Part shown: in pieces, positions 50,416-59,022 of the stretch
Layout of the letters: every line of letters starts with the position of its first letter
Numbering within the stretch: the stretch's first letter is position 1
Source: an uncultured Alphaproteobacteria bacterium
GTDB lineage: Bacteria; Pseudomonadota; Alphaproteobacteria; Rs-D84
Assembly (NCBI GenBank): GCA_934230415.1
Contig: CAKQEW010000005.1
Span: forward strand, 1-64,000
Reading direction: 5' to 3'
Length of the DNA stretch: 64,000 nucleotides
The notes under the pieces: model-generated
Told to the model about the DNA's origin: nothing
What the model saw: the letters and a program-made list of their open reading frames with translations, nothing else
Database searches by the model: none
Position numbers and translations under genes: made by a program

Positions 50416-50631
50416 TCAGCGTTTTTCGCCACTGTGACGGGCCGCCGACAATGCCGTGCGTAATGATTGGGACGCAATCTGGCGAATTTTTGGCGCAAAC
50501 GTGCGCATGTTCATTGCGTCGGCAACACTGTCGGCGAAAATCTGGGCAATGTATTCCAATTGCGTTGGTGCAATCACGAAAACGTCGCTGGTTATGTTTG
50601 ATGTGCTTAATTTCTGAACTGGCTCACGCAT
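50416..50631 (-). CDS. Hypothetical small protein, 71 aa
   Basis: Not recognised. A soluble, mostly helical protein (PTQLEYIAQIFADSVADAMN, then APKIRQIASQSLRTALSAAR), no Cys. The ATG at 50631 follows GGGGGA. An extended -10 promoter lies about 80 bases upstream, overlapping the secA promoter region. It is transcribed divergently from secA. Confidence 0.65.
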   Translation of the reverse strand: MREPVQKLSTSNITSDVFVIAPTQLEYIAQIFADSVADAMNMRTFAPKIRQIASQSLRTALSAARHSGEKR

Positions 50632-50713
50632 AATTAATCCCCCCTGACCCGTCGGCTGGCAATGGTTTTTCAGGAAAAAATCCCTGCCACCACTTGTTTG
50701 TTTTCTTGTTTGC

Positions 50714-50760
50714 ATTATATCATAAAGTATCTTGACCGCAAGGTGCAAAATTGCTATAAA
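50714..50760. promoter_or_regulatory. Overlapping divergent promoters of secA and the 50631 gene
   Basis: Plus strand, secA: TTGACC (50732-50737), 17 bp, TATAAA (50755-50760). Minus strand: TTGCGG (50736-50741), 16 bp, TGA-TATAAT (-10 at 50714-50719). The two -35 boxes overlap by two bases, so one polymerase should exclude the other. Confidence 0.7.
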
Positions 50761-50786
50761 TCTGGGGAAAAAGACAAGGAAAAGTT

Positions 50787-53402
50787 ATGTTAAAAAATAT
50801 TATTACAAAAGTGTTGGGTTCGGCGAACGATCGTTTGGTGAAATCTTATGATAAAACAGTGTCGCTGATTAATGATTTGGAACCAAAATATCATGCAATG
50901 ACCGATGACCAATTGCGCGAACAAACGCAAAACCTGCGCGCGCGTCTGCAGGCGGGCGAAAAAGAAAAAAATATTTTGCCAGACGCGTTTGCCCTGGTGC
51001 GCGAGGCATCTGTGCGTACAATCGGCCTGCGTCACTTTAATGTCCAGATTATTGGCGGTATGGTTCTGACCGGCGGTCAAATTGCAGAAATGAAGACCGG
51101 TGAAGGTAAAACATTGGTCGCGACGTTGGCGTTATTCTTAAAGGCGCTGCATGGGCGTGGGGCGCACCTGATTACGGTGAACGATTATTTGGCGTCGCGT
51201 GACGCGGCCTGGATGGGCCAGGTTTATCGTTTCTTGGGCCTGACAATTGGCACGATTCAGCATGATATGACCGATGACGAACGCCGTGCGGCGTATGCGT
51301 GCGATATTACGTATGTGACCAATTCTGAATTGGGTTTTGATTACCTGCGCGATAATATGAAATTTTCCAAGGCGCAACAGGTTCTGCGCCCGCTGTATTT
51401 CGCCATTGTTGACGAAGTGGACAGTATTTTGATTGACGAGGCACGTACCCCGTTGATTATTTCGGGCCCGGCCGAGGATACCAGCGAACTGTACGCCCAG
51501 GTTGATGCGGTGGTTGCGAAATTAAATCCATCTGATTATAAAAAGGATGAAAAAGATCGCCATGTTACCCTGACGGAATCGGGGGTGGATACAATTACGC
51601 GTATGCTGAAAGACGCCGGGTTGTTGGTTGGCGATAATTTGTATGCGTCTGAAAATGCCGCGTTGGTTATGCATATTCAGCAATCGCTGTTGGCGCACCA
51701 TTTGTACCAGAAAAACGTGAACTATGTCGTGCGCGATGGCGAGATTCTGATTGTTGATGAATTTACCGGTCGTGTTATGACCGGCCGTCGCTTTGGCAAG
51801 GGATTGCACCAGGCGATAGAGGCCAAAGAACATGTTCAGGTTCAGCCAGAAAATCAGACAGTATCCAGCATTTCATACCAGAATCTGTTTCGGTTGTATG
51901 AAACGTTGTCAGGTATGACGGGTACCGCCATGACCGAGGCCGCTGAATTTGAGGAAATTTATAAATTGCGTGTGGTTTCTATTCCGACAAATCGCCCGGT
52001 TGCGCGTATTGATCATCATGATGAAATCTATCGCAACAAGGATGAAAAATACGATGCGATTATCAAACAGATTCAGGATTGTATGAACAGAAAGCAGCCT
52101 GTGTTGGTTGGCACTGTGTCAATTGAAAAGTCCGAAGAACTGGCGGCGATTGTGCGCAAGAAGTTGGGTATTAATCCGGCGGTTCTGAATGCAAAACACC
52201 ACGAATCTGAAGCAAAAATCGTGGCCCAGGCGGGTGCGCCGGGTGCCGTTACAATCGCAACGAATATGGCGGGGCGTGGGACGGACATTAAACTGGGTGG
52301 TAATGCCGAAGACTTAATTGCCGACCTGGATGAAAACGCACCAGATTACGCGGATAAAAAGAAGGAAATCTATGACCGCATTGAACAGAATAAAAAGATT
52401 GTTCTGGACGCGGGTGGTCTGTATGTGATTGGTACCGAACGCCATGAATCCCGCCGTATTGATAACCAGTTGCGCGGGCGCAGTGGCCGCCAGGGTGACC
52501 CAGGCGATTCTAAATTCTTTTTGGCGTTGGATGACGATTTGATGCGCATCTTTGGGGCGGCACGCTTGAACGGTATGCTGACAACACTGGGGTTAAAACC
52601 AGGCGAAGCGATTACGCATCCGTGGATAACCAAGGCGCTGGAAAAGGCCCAGAAGCGCGTAGAAGCCCGCTATTTTGAAGCGCGTAAAGAATTGCTGAAA
52701 TACGACAATGTCATGAACGAACAGCGTGGCGTTGTGTACAAGCAGCGCGATGATCTGATGACCAGTGAAGACCTGGCGCCATTGGCACGTGAAATGATTG
52801 GTGATGTTGTGGAAATCATCTGTGAAAACAACATACCGGAAAAATCGCACCCGATGGATTGGAATACGACCGGCATTCACGATGCGATGTTGCGTGCGTT
52901 TGCGTTGGATATCACAGACATTGAAAAATGGAAAACTGATGAAAACATCACCGAACGTCGTGCGTACGAAACGTTGTACAACCTGGCGATGCGTCGTTAT
53001 GATGCCCAGGCGCAAAAGTATGGCCCAGAACTGATGCAGATGGCATCGCGCCAGATGATGCTGGGCGCGTTGGATGCGGTGTGGAAACGCCACCTGCAAC
53101 AGATGGATTATTTGCAGACGGCGATTGGCCTGCGCGGGTATGCCCAGAAAAATCCGTTATATGAATACAAGCGCGAGGCATTGGAATTGTTCAAAAACAC
53201 AATTAACAATTTCAAACTGATGTCTGTATCATATATTTCACGCATGGAACTGACGCGCGCCGATGTTGACGCCACAGAACAACAACGTGCACAACACGAC
53301 GCGGCATTGAACCAGGCATCCGGTATGGATGCACGGCGTAATGCACCATGCCCATGTGGTTCGGGATTAAAGTACAAACACTGTTGTGGAAAACTGCATT
53401 AA
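50787..53402 (+). CDS. secA: Preprotein translocase ATPase SecA
   Basis: SecA drives export of unfolded preproteins through SecYEG. The 871-aa protein has Walker A TGEGKTLVATLA, the DEAD-like VDEVDSILIDEA, the preprotein-crosslinking domain, helicase motif GRSGRQGDPGDS, the helical scaffold/wing domains, and the C-terminal zinc site CPCGSGLKYKHCC that binds SecB or ribosomes. AAGGAAA precedes the ATG. Its presence fits the many signal-peptide proteins encoded nearby. Confidence 0.97.
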   Translation: MLKNIITKVLGSANDRLVKSYDKTVSLINDLEPKYHAMTDDQLREQTQNLRARLQAGEKEKNILPDAFALVREASVRTIGLRHFNVQIIGGMVLTGGQIAEMKTGEGKTLVATLALFLKALHGRGAHLITVNDYLASRDAAWMGQVYRFLGLTIGTIQHDMTDDERRAAYACDITYVTNSELGFDYLRDNMKFSKAQQVLRPLYFAIVDEVDSILIDEARTPLIISGPAEDTSELYAQVDAVVAKLNPSDYKKDEKDRHVTLTESGVDTITRMLKDAGLLVGDNLYASENAALVMHIQQSLLAHHLYQKNVNYVVRDGEILIVDEFTGRVMTGRRFGKGLHQAIEAKEHVQVQPENQTVSSISYQNLFRLYETLSGMTGTAMTEAAEFEEIYKLRVVSIPTNRPVARIDHHDEIYRNKDEKYDAIIKQIQDCMNRKQPVLVGTVSIEKSEELAAIVRKKLGINPAVLNAKHHESEAKIVAQAGAPGAVTIATNMAGRGTDIKLGGNAEDLIADLDENAPDYADKKKEIYDRIEQNKKIVLDAGGLYVIGTERHESRRIDNQLRGRSGRQGDPGDSKFFLALDDDLMRIFGAARLNGMLTTLGLKPGEAITHPWITKALEKAQKRVEARYFEARKELLKYDNVMNEQRGVVYKQRDDLMTSEDLAPLAREMIGDVVEIICENNIPEKSHPMDWNTTGIHDAMLRAFALDITDIEKWKTDENITERRAYETLYNLAMRRYDAQAQKYGPELMQMASRQMMLGALDAVWKRHLQQMDYLQTAIGLRGYAQKNPLYEYKREALELFKNTINNFKLMSVSYISRMELTRADVDATEQQRAQHDAALNQASGMDARRNAPCPCGSGLKYKHCCGKLH

Positions 53403-53430
53403 AAAAACGGGGCAAATGCCCCGTTTTTTA
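53403..53430 (+). terminator. Terminator after secA
   Basis: Stem AACGGGGCA / TGCCCCGTT with loop AA, then TTTTTTA. Confidence 0.88.
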
Positions 53431-53490
53431 TGACAGAAATACGAGCAAATTCCTGTCAACAGAAAAATCTGCATTTTTATAAATATCTGG

Positions 53491-53520
53491 TTGCGATTGG
53501 TTTGCGATTTTTGCTATTGT
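53491..53520 (+). promoter_or_regulatory. dnaE promoter giving a leaderless mRNA
   Basis: TTGCGA (53491-53496), 18 bp, TGC-TATTGT (-10 at 53515-53520). The ATG begins six bases after the -10, so the start point should fall at or next to the ATG. Confidence 0.6.
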
Positions 53521-53526
53521 TCTGGC

Positions 53527-56500
53527 ATGGAAAATCAATTCGTTCATTTACACACGCATACGCGACTGTCCATCGGAATCGGCACGATTCAGGTGAAGCA
53601 AATCCCGGCATTATGCATTGGTGCGGGGATGACGGCATGTGCGTTGACAGATACGAATCTGATGTCGGGATGTGCCGAATTTTCCGACGTTATGCCATCC
53701 AAACAGGTACAGCCGATTATTGGTATTGAAATATCACTGAATCATCATACGGTTGATCCAAAGATTCTGCGTGCGTCGTCACTGTCGCGGATTGTATTGT
53801 TGGCGCAAAATCATGATGGGTATTTAAACCTGTGCGAACTCAGTCGTATTATGTACATGCGTGGCGAAAACCATCACCTGGGGCCGTATATTACGTTTGA
53901 TGAATTGGCGTCGCATGCGGATGGTGTTATATGTCTGTCGGGTGCGCATTTGGGGCCGATTGGTATGGCGATTTTAAATAACCAGAATGCCCAGGCGCGC
54001 GAATATGCCGCGCATTTTCAAACAATATTTGGCGACCGGTTTTATATGGAAATTCAGCGTCACGGTCTGGCCGATGAAATTAAAACAGAACCAGAATTTT
54101 TACACATTGCGCGTGAATTAAATATCCCGATTGTCGCAACAAATGATGTAATGTTTGCATCCCCATCGGATTACGAGGCCGAAGATGCCCTGTCCTGTGT
54201 TCTGGGCCAGACCAAGGTGATTGATCCAGACCGCCCACGCAAATCGTCGGAACAGTATTTCAAATCACCAGACGAAATGGCGGAATTATTCTCTGATTTG
54301 CCAGAGGCAATTGCCAACACAGTTGAAATTGCACGTCGTTGTGGATTTATGGTCAATGTTCATGAACGCCCGCTGTTGCCACGATTTGGTGATGATTTGG
54401 AAAACGAATGCCAGATGCTGCGTGAACATACTATGTCGGGGTTGCGCGCCCGTATGCAGGAACAAGGAATCACAGACACCAAACCATATTTTGACCAGGC
54501 CGAATTTGAACTGGACGTCATCATTAACATGGGATTTCCAGGGTACTTTCTGATTGTTGCAGACTATATTGATTGGTGCCGCAAAAATGATGTATTAACC
54601 GGGCCTGGTCGTGGTTCTGGGGCGGGTTCCATCGTGGCGTGGGCACTGGGGATTACGCATGTTAATCCATTAAAGTACGGATTGCTGTTTGAACGTTTCT
54701 TGAATCCAGATCGTATTTCAATGCCCGATTTTGACGTGGATTTTGAACCGACCGGGATTGAACGCGTGTTGGCGTATATTTGCGATAAATATGGTCACGA
54801 TTCGGTTTGTCGTATTATCACATTTGGCAGTTTACAGGCCCGTGGCGCAATTCGTGATATTGGGCGTGTGTATGGTATCCCCTATTCTAAATCCGATCGT
54901 TTGTCCAAACTGATTCCCCAGGACGCAAAAAAATTAAAAGATGCGGTTGATGCGTCGTCTGAAATCCAGCATGTGTTGGCAACAGATGAAGATATGAACA
55001 AGGTTGTGTCCATCGCCGAAGAACTAGAGGGGTCAATCCGCAACCTGGGCCAACATGCATGTGGTGTTGTTATTGGTGACCGTCCAACAACCCAGATTGC
55101 GCCCGTGTATCGCGATCCGGCCAACCCGTTGCCATCATGTCAATTTGACGGGCATTATTTGGAATCGGCGGGATTGATTAAATTTGACTTTCTGGGGCTG
55201 GAAACGTTGGTCGTGCTGAAATATGCGGTGCGCCTGATTCAGCAGACACGCGGAATAAACATTGATTTGGATAAAATCCCGGTGGACGATCCAAAAACAA
55301 TGGCGTTGTGGCAACGTGGTCTGACCGAAGGTATATTCCAGTTTGATGCCCCGTTTGTTCAACAGACGTTGCGTAAAATGCGCCCGACCAGTTTCTTGGA
55401 AATTTCGGCACTAAATGCATTGAACCGCCCGGGGCCAATCGCATTTATTCCCCAGTTTATCGCCCGTATGCATGGCGAAGAACAAATTGAATATGTACAC
55501 CCAAAGGCCGAGCCGATTTTGAAAGAAACATACGGCATTATCGTATACCAGGAACAGGTGATGCAATTGACACGCGCCCTGGCCGGGTTTACACGTGGTC
55601 AGTCCGACACCGTGCGCAAGGCCATGGGTAAAAAGAAGTTGGATTTGCTGGCCCAGCTGGAGGTTAAATTTATGGACGGCTGCGAACAGGAACAGACACT
55701 GAATCGTGACCAGGCCAAAGACCTGTGGGAAAAGTTTAAAGAATTTGCAAAATACGCGTTTAACAAATCGCACGCGATTGCATATTCCATTGTTGCAAAC
55801 CAGTGTGCGTATCTAAAGGCGAACTTTACACCGGAATTTCTGGCGGCGTCCATGTCCAGCAACCTGAATGATACGGACCAATTAGCGCTGTTTGTTGATG
55901 ATGCCAAGGCAAACTTTAACATTCAAATCGTGTCGCCAGACATTAATATCAGTGAATCATTGTTCACAGTGTGTGATGGGAAAATTATTTATGGTTTGGC
56001 GGCGATAAAGGGTGTTGGCACGGCGGCGACCGATGCAATCGTTGCAGAACGTCGCGCGAATGGGAAATTTAAAAACCTGACCGATTTTGCAAAACGTTGT
56101 GCACCAATTATGAATAAACGTATTTTGGAGGCGTTTGCCAAGGTTGGTGTTTTGGATTCACTGTGTGAAAACCGCGCGGCAATATATATGAATGCGGACG
56201 CCATTTTATCATATGCGGCAAAATCCAAGGATGGCGCAAATTCATTATCGCTGTTTGCCAACACGGTTGAAGATGATGTCGCCGAAGACAGATTGTCCAA
56301 GAACCTGCCCCGGACGGCGCCATGGACATTTGGCCAGCGTCTGGAAAATGAATTGTCGGCATTGGGATTTTATATTTCTGCGCACCCATTGGATCAATTC
56401 AAACACCTGATTCAGCGGGCAAAGTTGGCCACATCAACCAGTATTCTGGAACTGGGGGATCGTAAACAGGTCCAGATTGCGGCGAATGTAAATTCGTTTT

Positions 56501-56937
56501 CGCGTCGGCGCACCAAGACCGGCAAAGAAATGATAACCATTAATGCGTCGGACAGTTTTGGTAACATTGATGCGGTTGCGTTTGGTGATGCCGCCGCGAC
56601 GTTTGCCCAGATTTTATCTGGTGAAAATGTCGTTCTGATTTCTGGCAAAACATCGGCGCGTGATGATCGTGTGTCAATATTTGTGGACTCTATTACACCA
56701 CTGACACAATGGGTGGCGCATGTGGCGCGCAAACTGACACTGGATATTTATACGGGTGATGTGTTGCCGGCGGTGAAAAAGGCGCTGATTGCCCTGCCAC
56801 ACGGAAATACGCGTGTGATTTTGAATCTGCACGGGGTGGATAAAACGGCATCAATTGCCCTGCCGACCGGGGTGGAATTGGGTGCAACCACGGCCAAGGA
56901 TTTAATCGCACTGGGGATAAAGGTTGAAATAGAATGA
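53527..56937 (+). CDS. dnaE: DNA polymerase III alpha subunit
   Basis: DnaE is the replicative polymerase. The 1136-aa protein has the N-terminal PHP domain (FVHLHTHTRLS), catalytic Asp residues in ISMPDFDVDF, GPGRGSGAGSIVAWALG in the palm, ALNRPGPI and the fingers (YQEQVMQLTRALAGF). A helix-hairpin-helix (AAIKGVGTAATDAI), a candidate clamp-binding motif (SLSLF) and the C-terminal OB fold follow. No ribosome site precedes the ATG, in line with a leaderless start. The PHP domain keeps HxH but its metal set is not complete by eye. The stop overlaps the rsmH start as ATGA. Confidence 0.96.
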   Translation: MENQFVHLHTHTRLSIGIGTIQVKQIPALCIGAGMTACALTDTNLMSGCAEFSDVMPSKQVQPIIGIEISLNHHTVDPKILRASSLSRIVLLAQNHDGYLNLCELSRIMYMRGENHHLGPYITFDELASHADGVICLSGAHLGPIGMAILNNQNAQAREYAAHFQTIFGDRFYMEIQRHGLADEIKTEPEFLHIARELNIPIVATNDVMFASPSDYEAEDALSCVLGQTKVIDPDRPRKSSEQYFKSPDEMAELFSDLPEAIANTVEIARRCGFMVNVHERPLLPRFGDDLENECQMLREHTMSGLRARMQEQGITDTKPYFDQAEFELDVIINMGFPGYFLIVADYIDWCRKNDVLTGPGRGSGAGSIVAWALGITHVNPLKYGLLFERFLNPDRISMPDFDVDFEPTGIERVLAYICDKYGHDSVCRIITFGSLQARGAIRDIGRVYGIPYSKSDRLSKLIPQDAKKLKDAVDASSEIQHVLATDEDMNKVVSIAEELEGSIRNLGQHACGVVIGDRPTTQIAPVYRDPANPLPSCQFDGHYLESAGLIKFDFLGLETLVVLKYAVRLIQQTRGINIDLDKIPVDDPKTMALWQRGLTEGIFQFDAPFVQQTLRKMRPTSFLEISALNALNRPGPIAFIPQFIARMHGEEQIEYVHPKAEPILKETYGIIVYQEQVMQLTRALAGFTRGQSDTVRKAMGKKKLDLLAQLEVKFMDGCEQEQTLNRDQAKDLWEKFKEFAKYAFNKSHAIAYSIVANQCAYLKANFTPEFLAASMSSNLNDTDQLALFVDDAKANFNIQIVSPDINISESLFTVCDGKIIYGLAAIKGVGTAATDAIVAERRANGKFKNLTDFAKRCAPIMNKRILEAFAKVGVLDSLCENRAAIYMNADAILSYAAKSKDGANSLSLFANTVEDDVAEDRLSKNLPRTAPWTFGQRLENELSALGFYISAHPLDQFKHLIQRAKLATSTSILELGDRKQVQIAANVNSFSRRRTKTGKEMITINASDSFGNIDAVAFGDAAATFAQILSGENVVLISGKTSARDDRVSIFVDSITPLTQWVAHVARKLTLDIYTGDVLPAVKKALIALPHGNTRVILNLHGVDKTASIALPTGVELGATTAKDLIALGIKVEIE

Positions 56938-57788
56938 CAACCACAAAACATATACCTGTATTATTGAATGCGGTAATGGATGCGTTGGGCGATGTGCGCG
57001 GCATGCGCATAATTGATGCAACGTTTGGCGCCGGTGGATATTCACGCGCATTTCTGGACGCGGGTGCATCGGTGGTTGCATTTGACCGGGACCCAAATGT
57101 TGTGGTGGATGCCAATGCGATGCGCGACGAATTTGGTGACCGTTTTACGTTTATTGCGAAACCATTTTCGGCGATGGCGGAATTGGACGATAAATTTGAT
57201 GCGGTTGTATTTGACCTGGGGATTTCATCAATGCAGATTGATGTTGCCGAACGCGGGTTTTCATTCCGGGCGGACGCACCACTGGATATGCGTATGTCGT
57301 CCGCAGGACAATCGGCGGCAGAATTAATCCAGAACGCAACGGCGGCGGAACTGGCGCGAATCTTGCGTGAATATGGCGATGTAAAAAAAGCAACAATTAT
57401 CGCAAACGCGATAAAACGTGCCGTGCCCCAGACCACGTTTGCACTGCGCGACTTAATCCACAATCCGCGTGACATTGCCCCGGTGTTTCAGGCACTGCGC
57501 ATTGCGGTAAATGACGAAATGGGGGAATTGGAACGCGCGTTGCGGGCGGTGCCGGATTTGTTGCAATCGCATGGCACGTGTGTGTGCGTTACGTTCCATT
57601 CACTGGAAGATCGCATCGTCAAAAACACATTTCGTCAATGGTCAACGGTGCCGGGCGACCCGCGCATGCCAACGATTGAAACGGCGGAATTTCAAATGTT
57701 GCCACCCAAAACGCCGACCGATGATGAATTGGCGCACAATCCCCGTGCGCACAGTGCACATATGCGCGCGGTCGTAAAATCATATTGA
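56934..57788 (+). CDS. rsmH: 16S rRNA (cytosine-1402-N4) methyltransferase
   Basis: RsmH (MraW) methylates N4 of C1402 in the 16S rRNA decoding site. The 284-aa protein has IPVLLNAVMDAL, the SAM site DATFGAGGYSRAFL, FDLGISSMQID, FQALRIAVNDEMGELERAL and CVTFHSLEDRIVK. It usually lies in the mraZ-ftsL division cluster; here it follows dnaE with an ATGA overlap and no division genes are adjacent. Confidence 0.95.
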   Translation: MTTTKHIPVLLNAVMDALGDVRGMRIIDATFGAGGYSRAFLDAGASVVAFDRDPNVVVDANAMRDEFGDRFTFIAKPFSAMAELDDKFDAVVFDLGISSMQIDVAERGFSFRADAPLDMRMSSAGQSAAELIQNATAAELARILREYGDVKKATIIANAIKRAVPQTTFALRDLIHNPRDIAPVFQALRIAVNDEMGELERALRAVPDLLQSHGTCVCVTFHSLEDRIVKNTFRQWSTVPGDPRMPTIETAEFQMLPPKTPTDDELAHNPRAHSAHMRAVVKSY

Positions 57789-57845
57789 CCCGCACGGCGT
57801 ATATTTTGTAAAATTGCGATTGAAAGAAAGGAAAGGTAAAATCAT

Positions 57846-58343
57846 ATGAAAAAAATACTTGCTTTGTTAGGTGCCATGCTGCCAGCGTCGGCACTGGCAA
57901 ATCCGGCATGTCCGGTGTGCACAATTGCAATCGGCGCATCATTGGAAATTGCGCGTCATATGGGCGTCCCAGACAGTGTGGTCGGCCTGTGGGCGGGCGC
58001 ATTGTTGGCGCTGTTGGGATATTGGGCAATTAAATTTTGTGACCGGCGTGGATGGAATTGGCGTGGTCGCAATCCAATGCTGATTGTGTTATCGGTTGCG
58101 ATGATTGGTTTTATATATCTGGGACGCGTAAAATATAATCCCCAGATGATTTGTGGCGCATTTGTCATGGATCCGGTGCTGTTTGGTACAATCTGTGGTG
58201 CGGTGTTGTTCATCCTGGTTGAAAAACTGTACGATTGGATGAAGGCACGCAATGGTGGCCACGCGCATTTTCCATTTGAAAAGGTTGTTTTACCATTGGT
58301 CGTATTGGCATTGGCCAGCTGGGCAATGGTTGTATGCATGTAA
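57846..58343 (+). CDS. Four-helix membrane protein with exported CxxC motif, unknown
   Basis: A 165-aa protein with a signal peptide-like N-terminus (MKKILALLGAMLPASALA) followed directly by ACPVCTIAIGA, a CxxC at the start of the mature protein. Four membrane helices follow, with further Cys near IKFCDRRG, MICGAFVMD, TICGAVL and VVCM. The CxxC at the periplasmic face and Cys within helices resemble membrane thiol-redox proteins, but no known family signature is seen. AAAGGAAAGG precedes the ATG. The next genes include two Cys-rich exported proteins, for which a thiol role would make sense (inference). Confidence 0.7.
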   Translation: MKKILALLGAMLPASALANPACPVCTIAIGASLEIARHMGVPDSVVGLWAGALLALLGYWAIKFCDRRGWNWRGRNPMLIVLSVAMIGFIYLGRVKYNPQMICGAFVMDPVLFGTICGAVLFILVEKLYDWMKARNGGHAHFPFEKVVLPLVVLALASWAMVVCM

Positions 58344-58362
58344 ACCAAGGGAGAAAATCAAT

Positions 58363-58962
58363 ATGAAACGCGACAGCAAGAAAATGACATTGGACGAAAT
58401 GGTCAAAAAGGTTGACCAGTCTAAAAAAGTAAATCCATTGGATTTGTCGTCCGACCAGGATTTGTCCATCGCATTGATGAACCTGGTATCATTGGAAGAA
58501 CACTTCTTTTTCAGTGGCGCCAAAACGCACAAGACCGGATTTTACGATTTAATCAACACTGTGCGTGAAATGCGCAAGGAATTGATGAAGCGTATTGTAA
58601 AACCATCATCGGCCGAAGATGGCGAAGTCTGGTGCATTTCCAAGCACCTGTTGGCGGCATCTATGCGTTTGATGGAGGTTGGTACCAAGGCCCTGGGCGC
58701 AGGGAATACCCAGGATGCATATGCATTGTTTGATAAATCGTATGAATTGTATTCGCTGTTTTGGGGAATCAATATGGAACTGATTGACCTGACGGGGGTC
58801 AAACAAACGGCGCCGGCGGTGTACGAACATGCAATGTCAGAATGCAAACTGAAAACGGCTGATGCGCCTGTGGCGGCAAAATCTGATATTCGCACATCTA
58901 AATCCACCGTCCGCAAATTGGGCGATTGGGTCAAGAATGCAGTAAATTGTTGCATTGAATAA
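58363..58962 (+). CDS. Hypothetical soluble protein, 199 aa
   Basis: Not recognised. A mostly helical cytoplasmic protein: a basic N-terminus (MKRDSKKMTLDEMVKKVDQS), a conserved-looking EEHFFFSGAKTHKTGFYDL segment, two central helices, and a Cys pair at the end (NCCIE). AAGGGAG precedes the ATG. It lies 19 bases after the CxxC membrane gene, so the two are probably co-transcribed. Confidence 0.72.
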   Translation: MKRDSKKMTLDEMVKKVDQSKKVNPLDLSSDQDLSIALMNLVSLEEHFFFSGAKTHKTGFYDLINTVREMRKELMKRIVKPSSAEDGEVWCISKHLLAASMRLMEVGTKALGAGNTQDAYALFDKSYELYSLFWGINMELIDLTGVKQTAPAVYEHAMSECKLKTADAPVAAKSDIRTSKSTVRKLGDWVKNAVNCCIE

Positions 58963-58971
58963 AATTCGGTA

Positions 58972-59001
58972 TTGATTCACAGTGCCGAAAAATGGTATAA
59001 T
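58972..59001 (+). promoter_or_regulatory. Extended -10 promoter of the 59023 gene
   Basis: TTGATT (58972-58977), 18 bp, TGG-TATAAT (-10 at 58996-59001). The start point near 59008 lies after the in-frame TTG at 58972, which rules that codon out as the start. Confidence 0.65.
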
Positions 59002-59022
59002 ATCGCAAAAGAGAGATGTAAA

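Noticed and set aside
58972..59022. TTG at 58972 as start of the Cys-rich protein
   Set aside because: It is the -35 box of the promoter and lies before the expected transcription start; the signal peptide begins at 59023.
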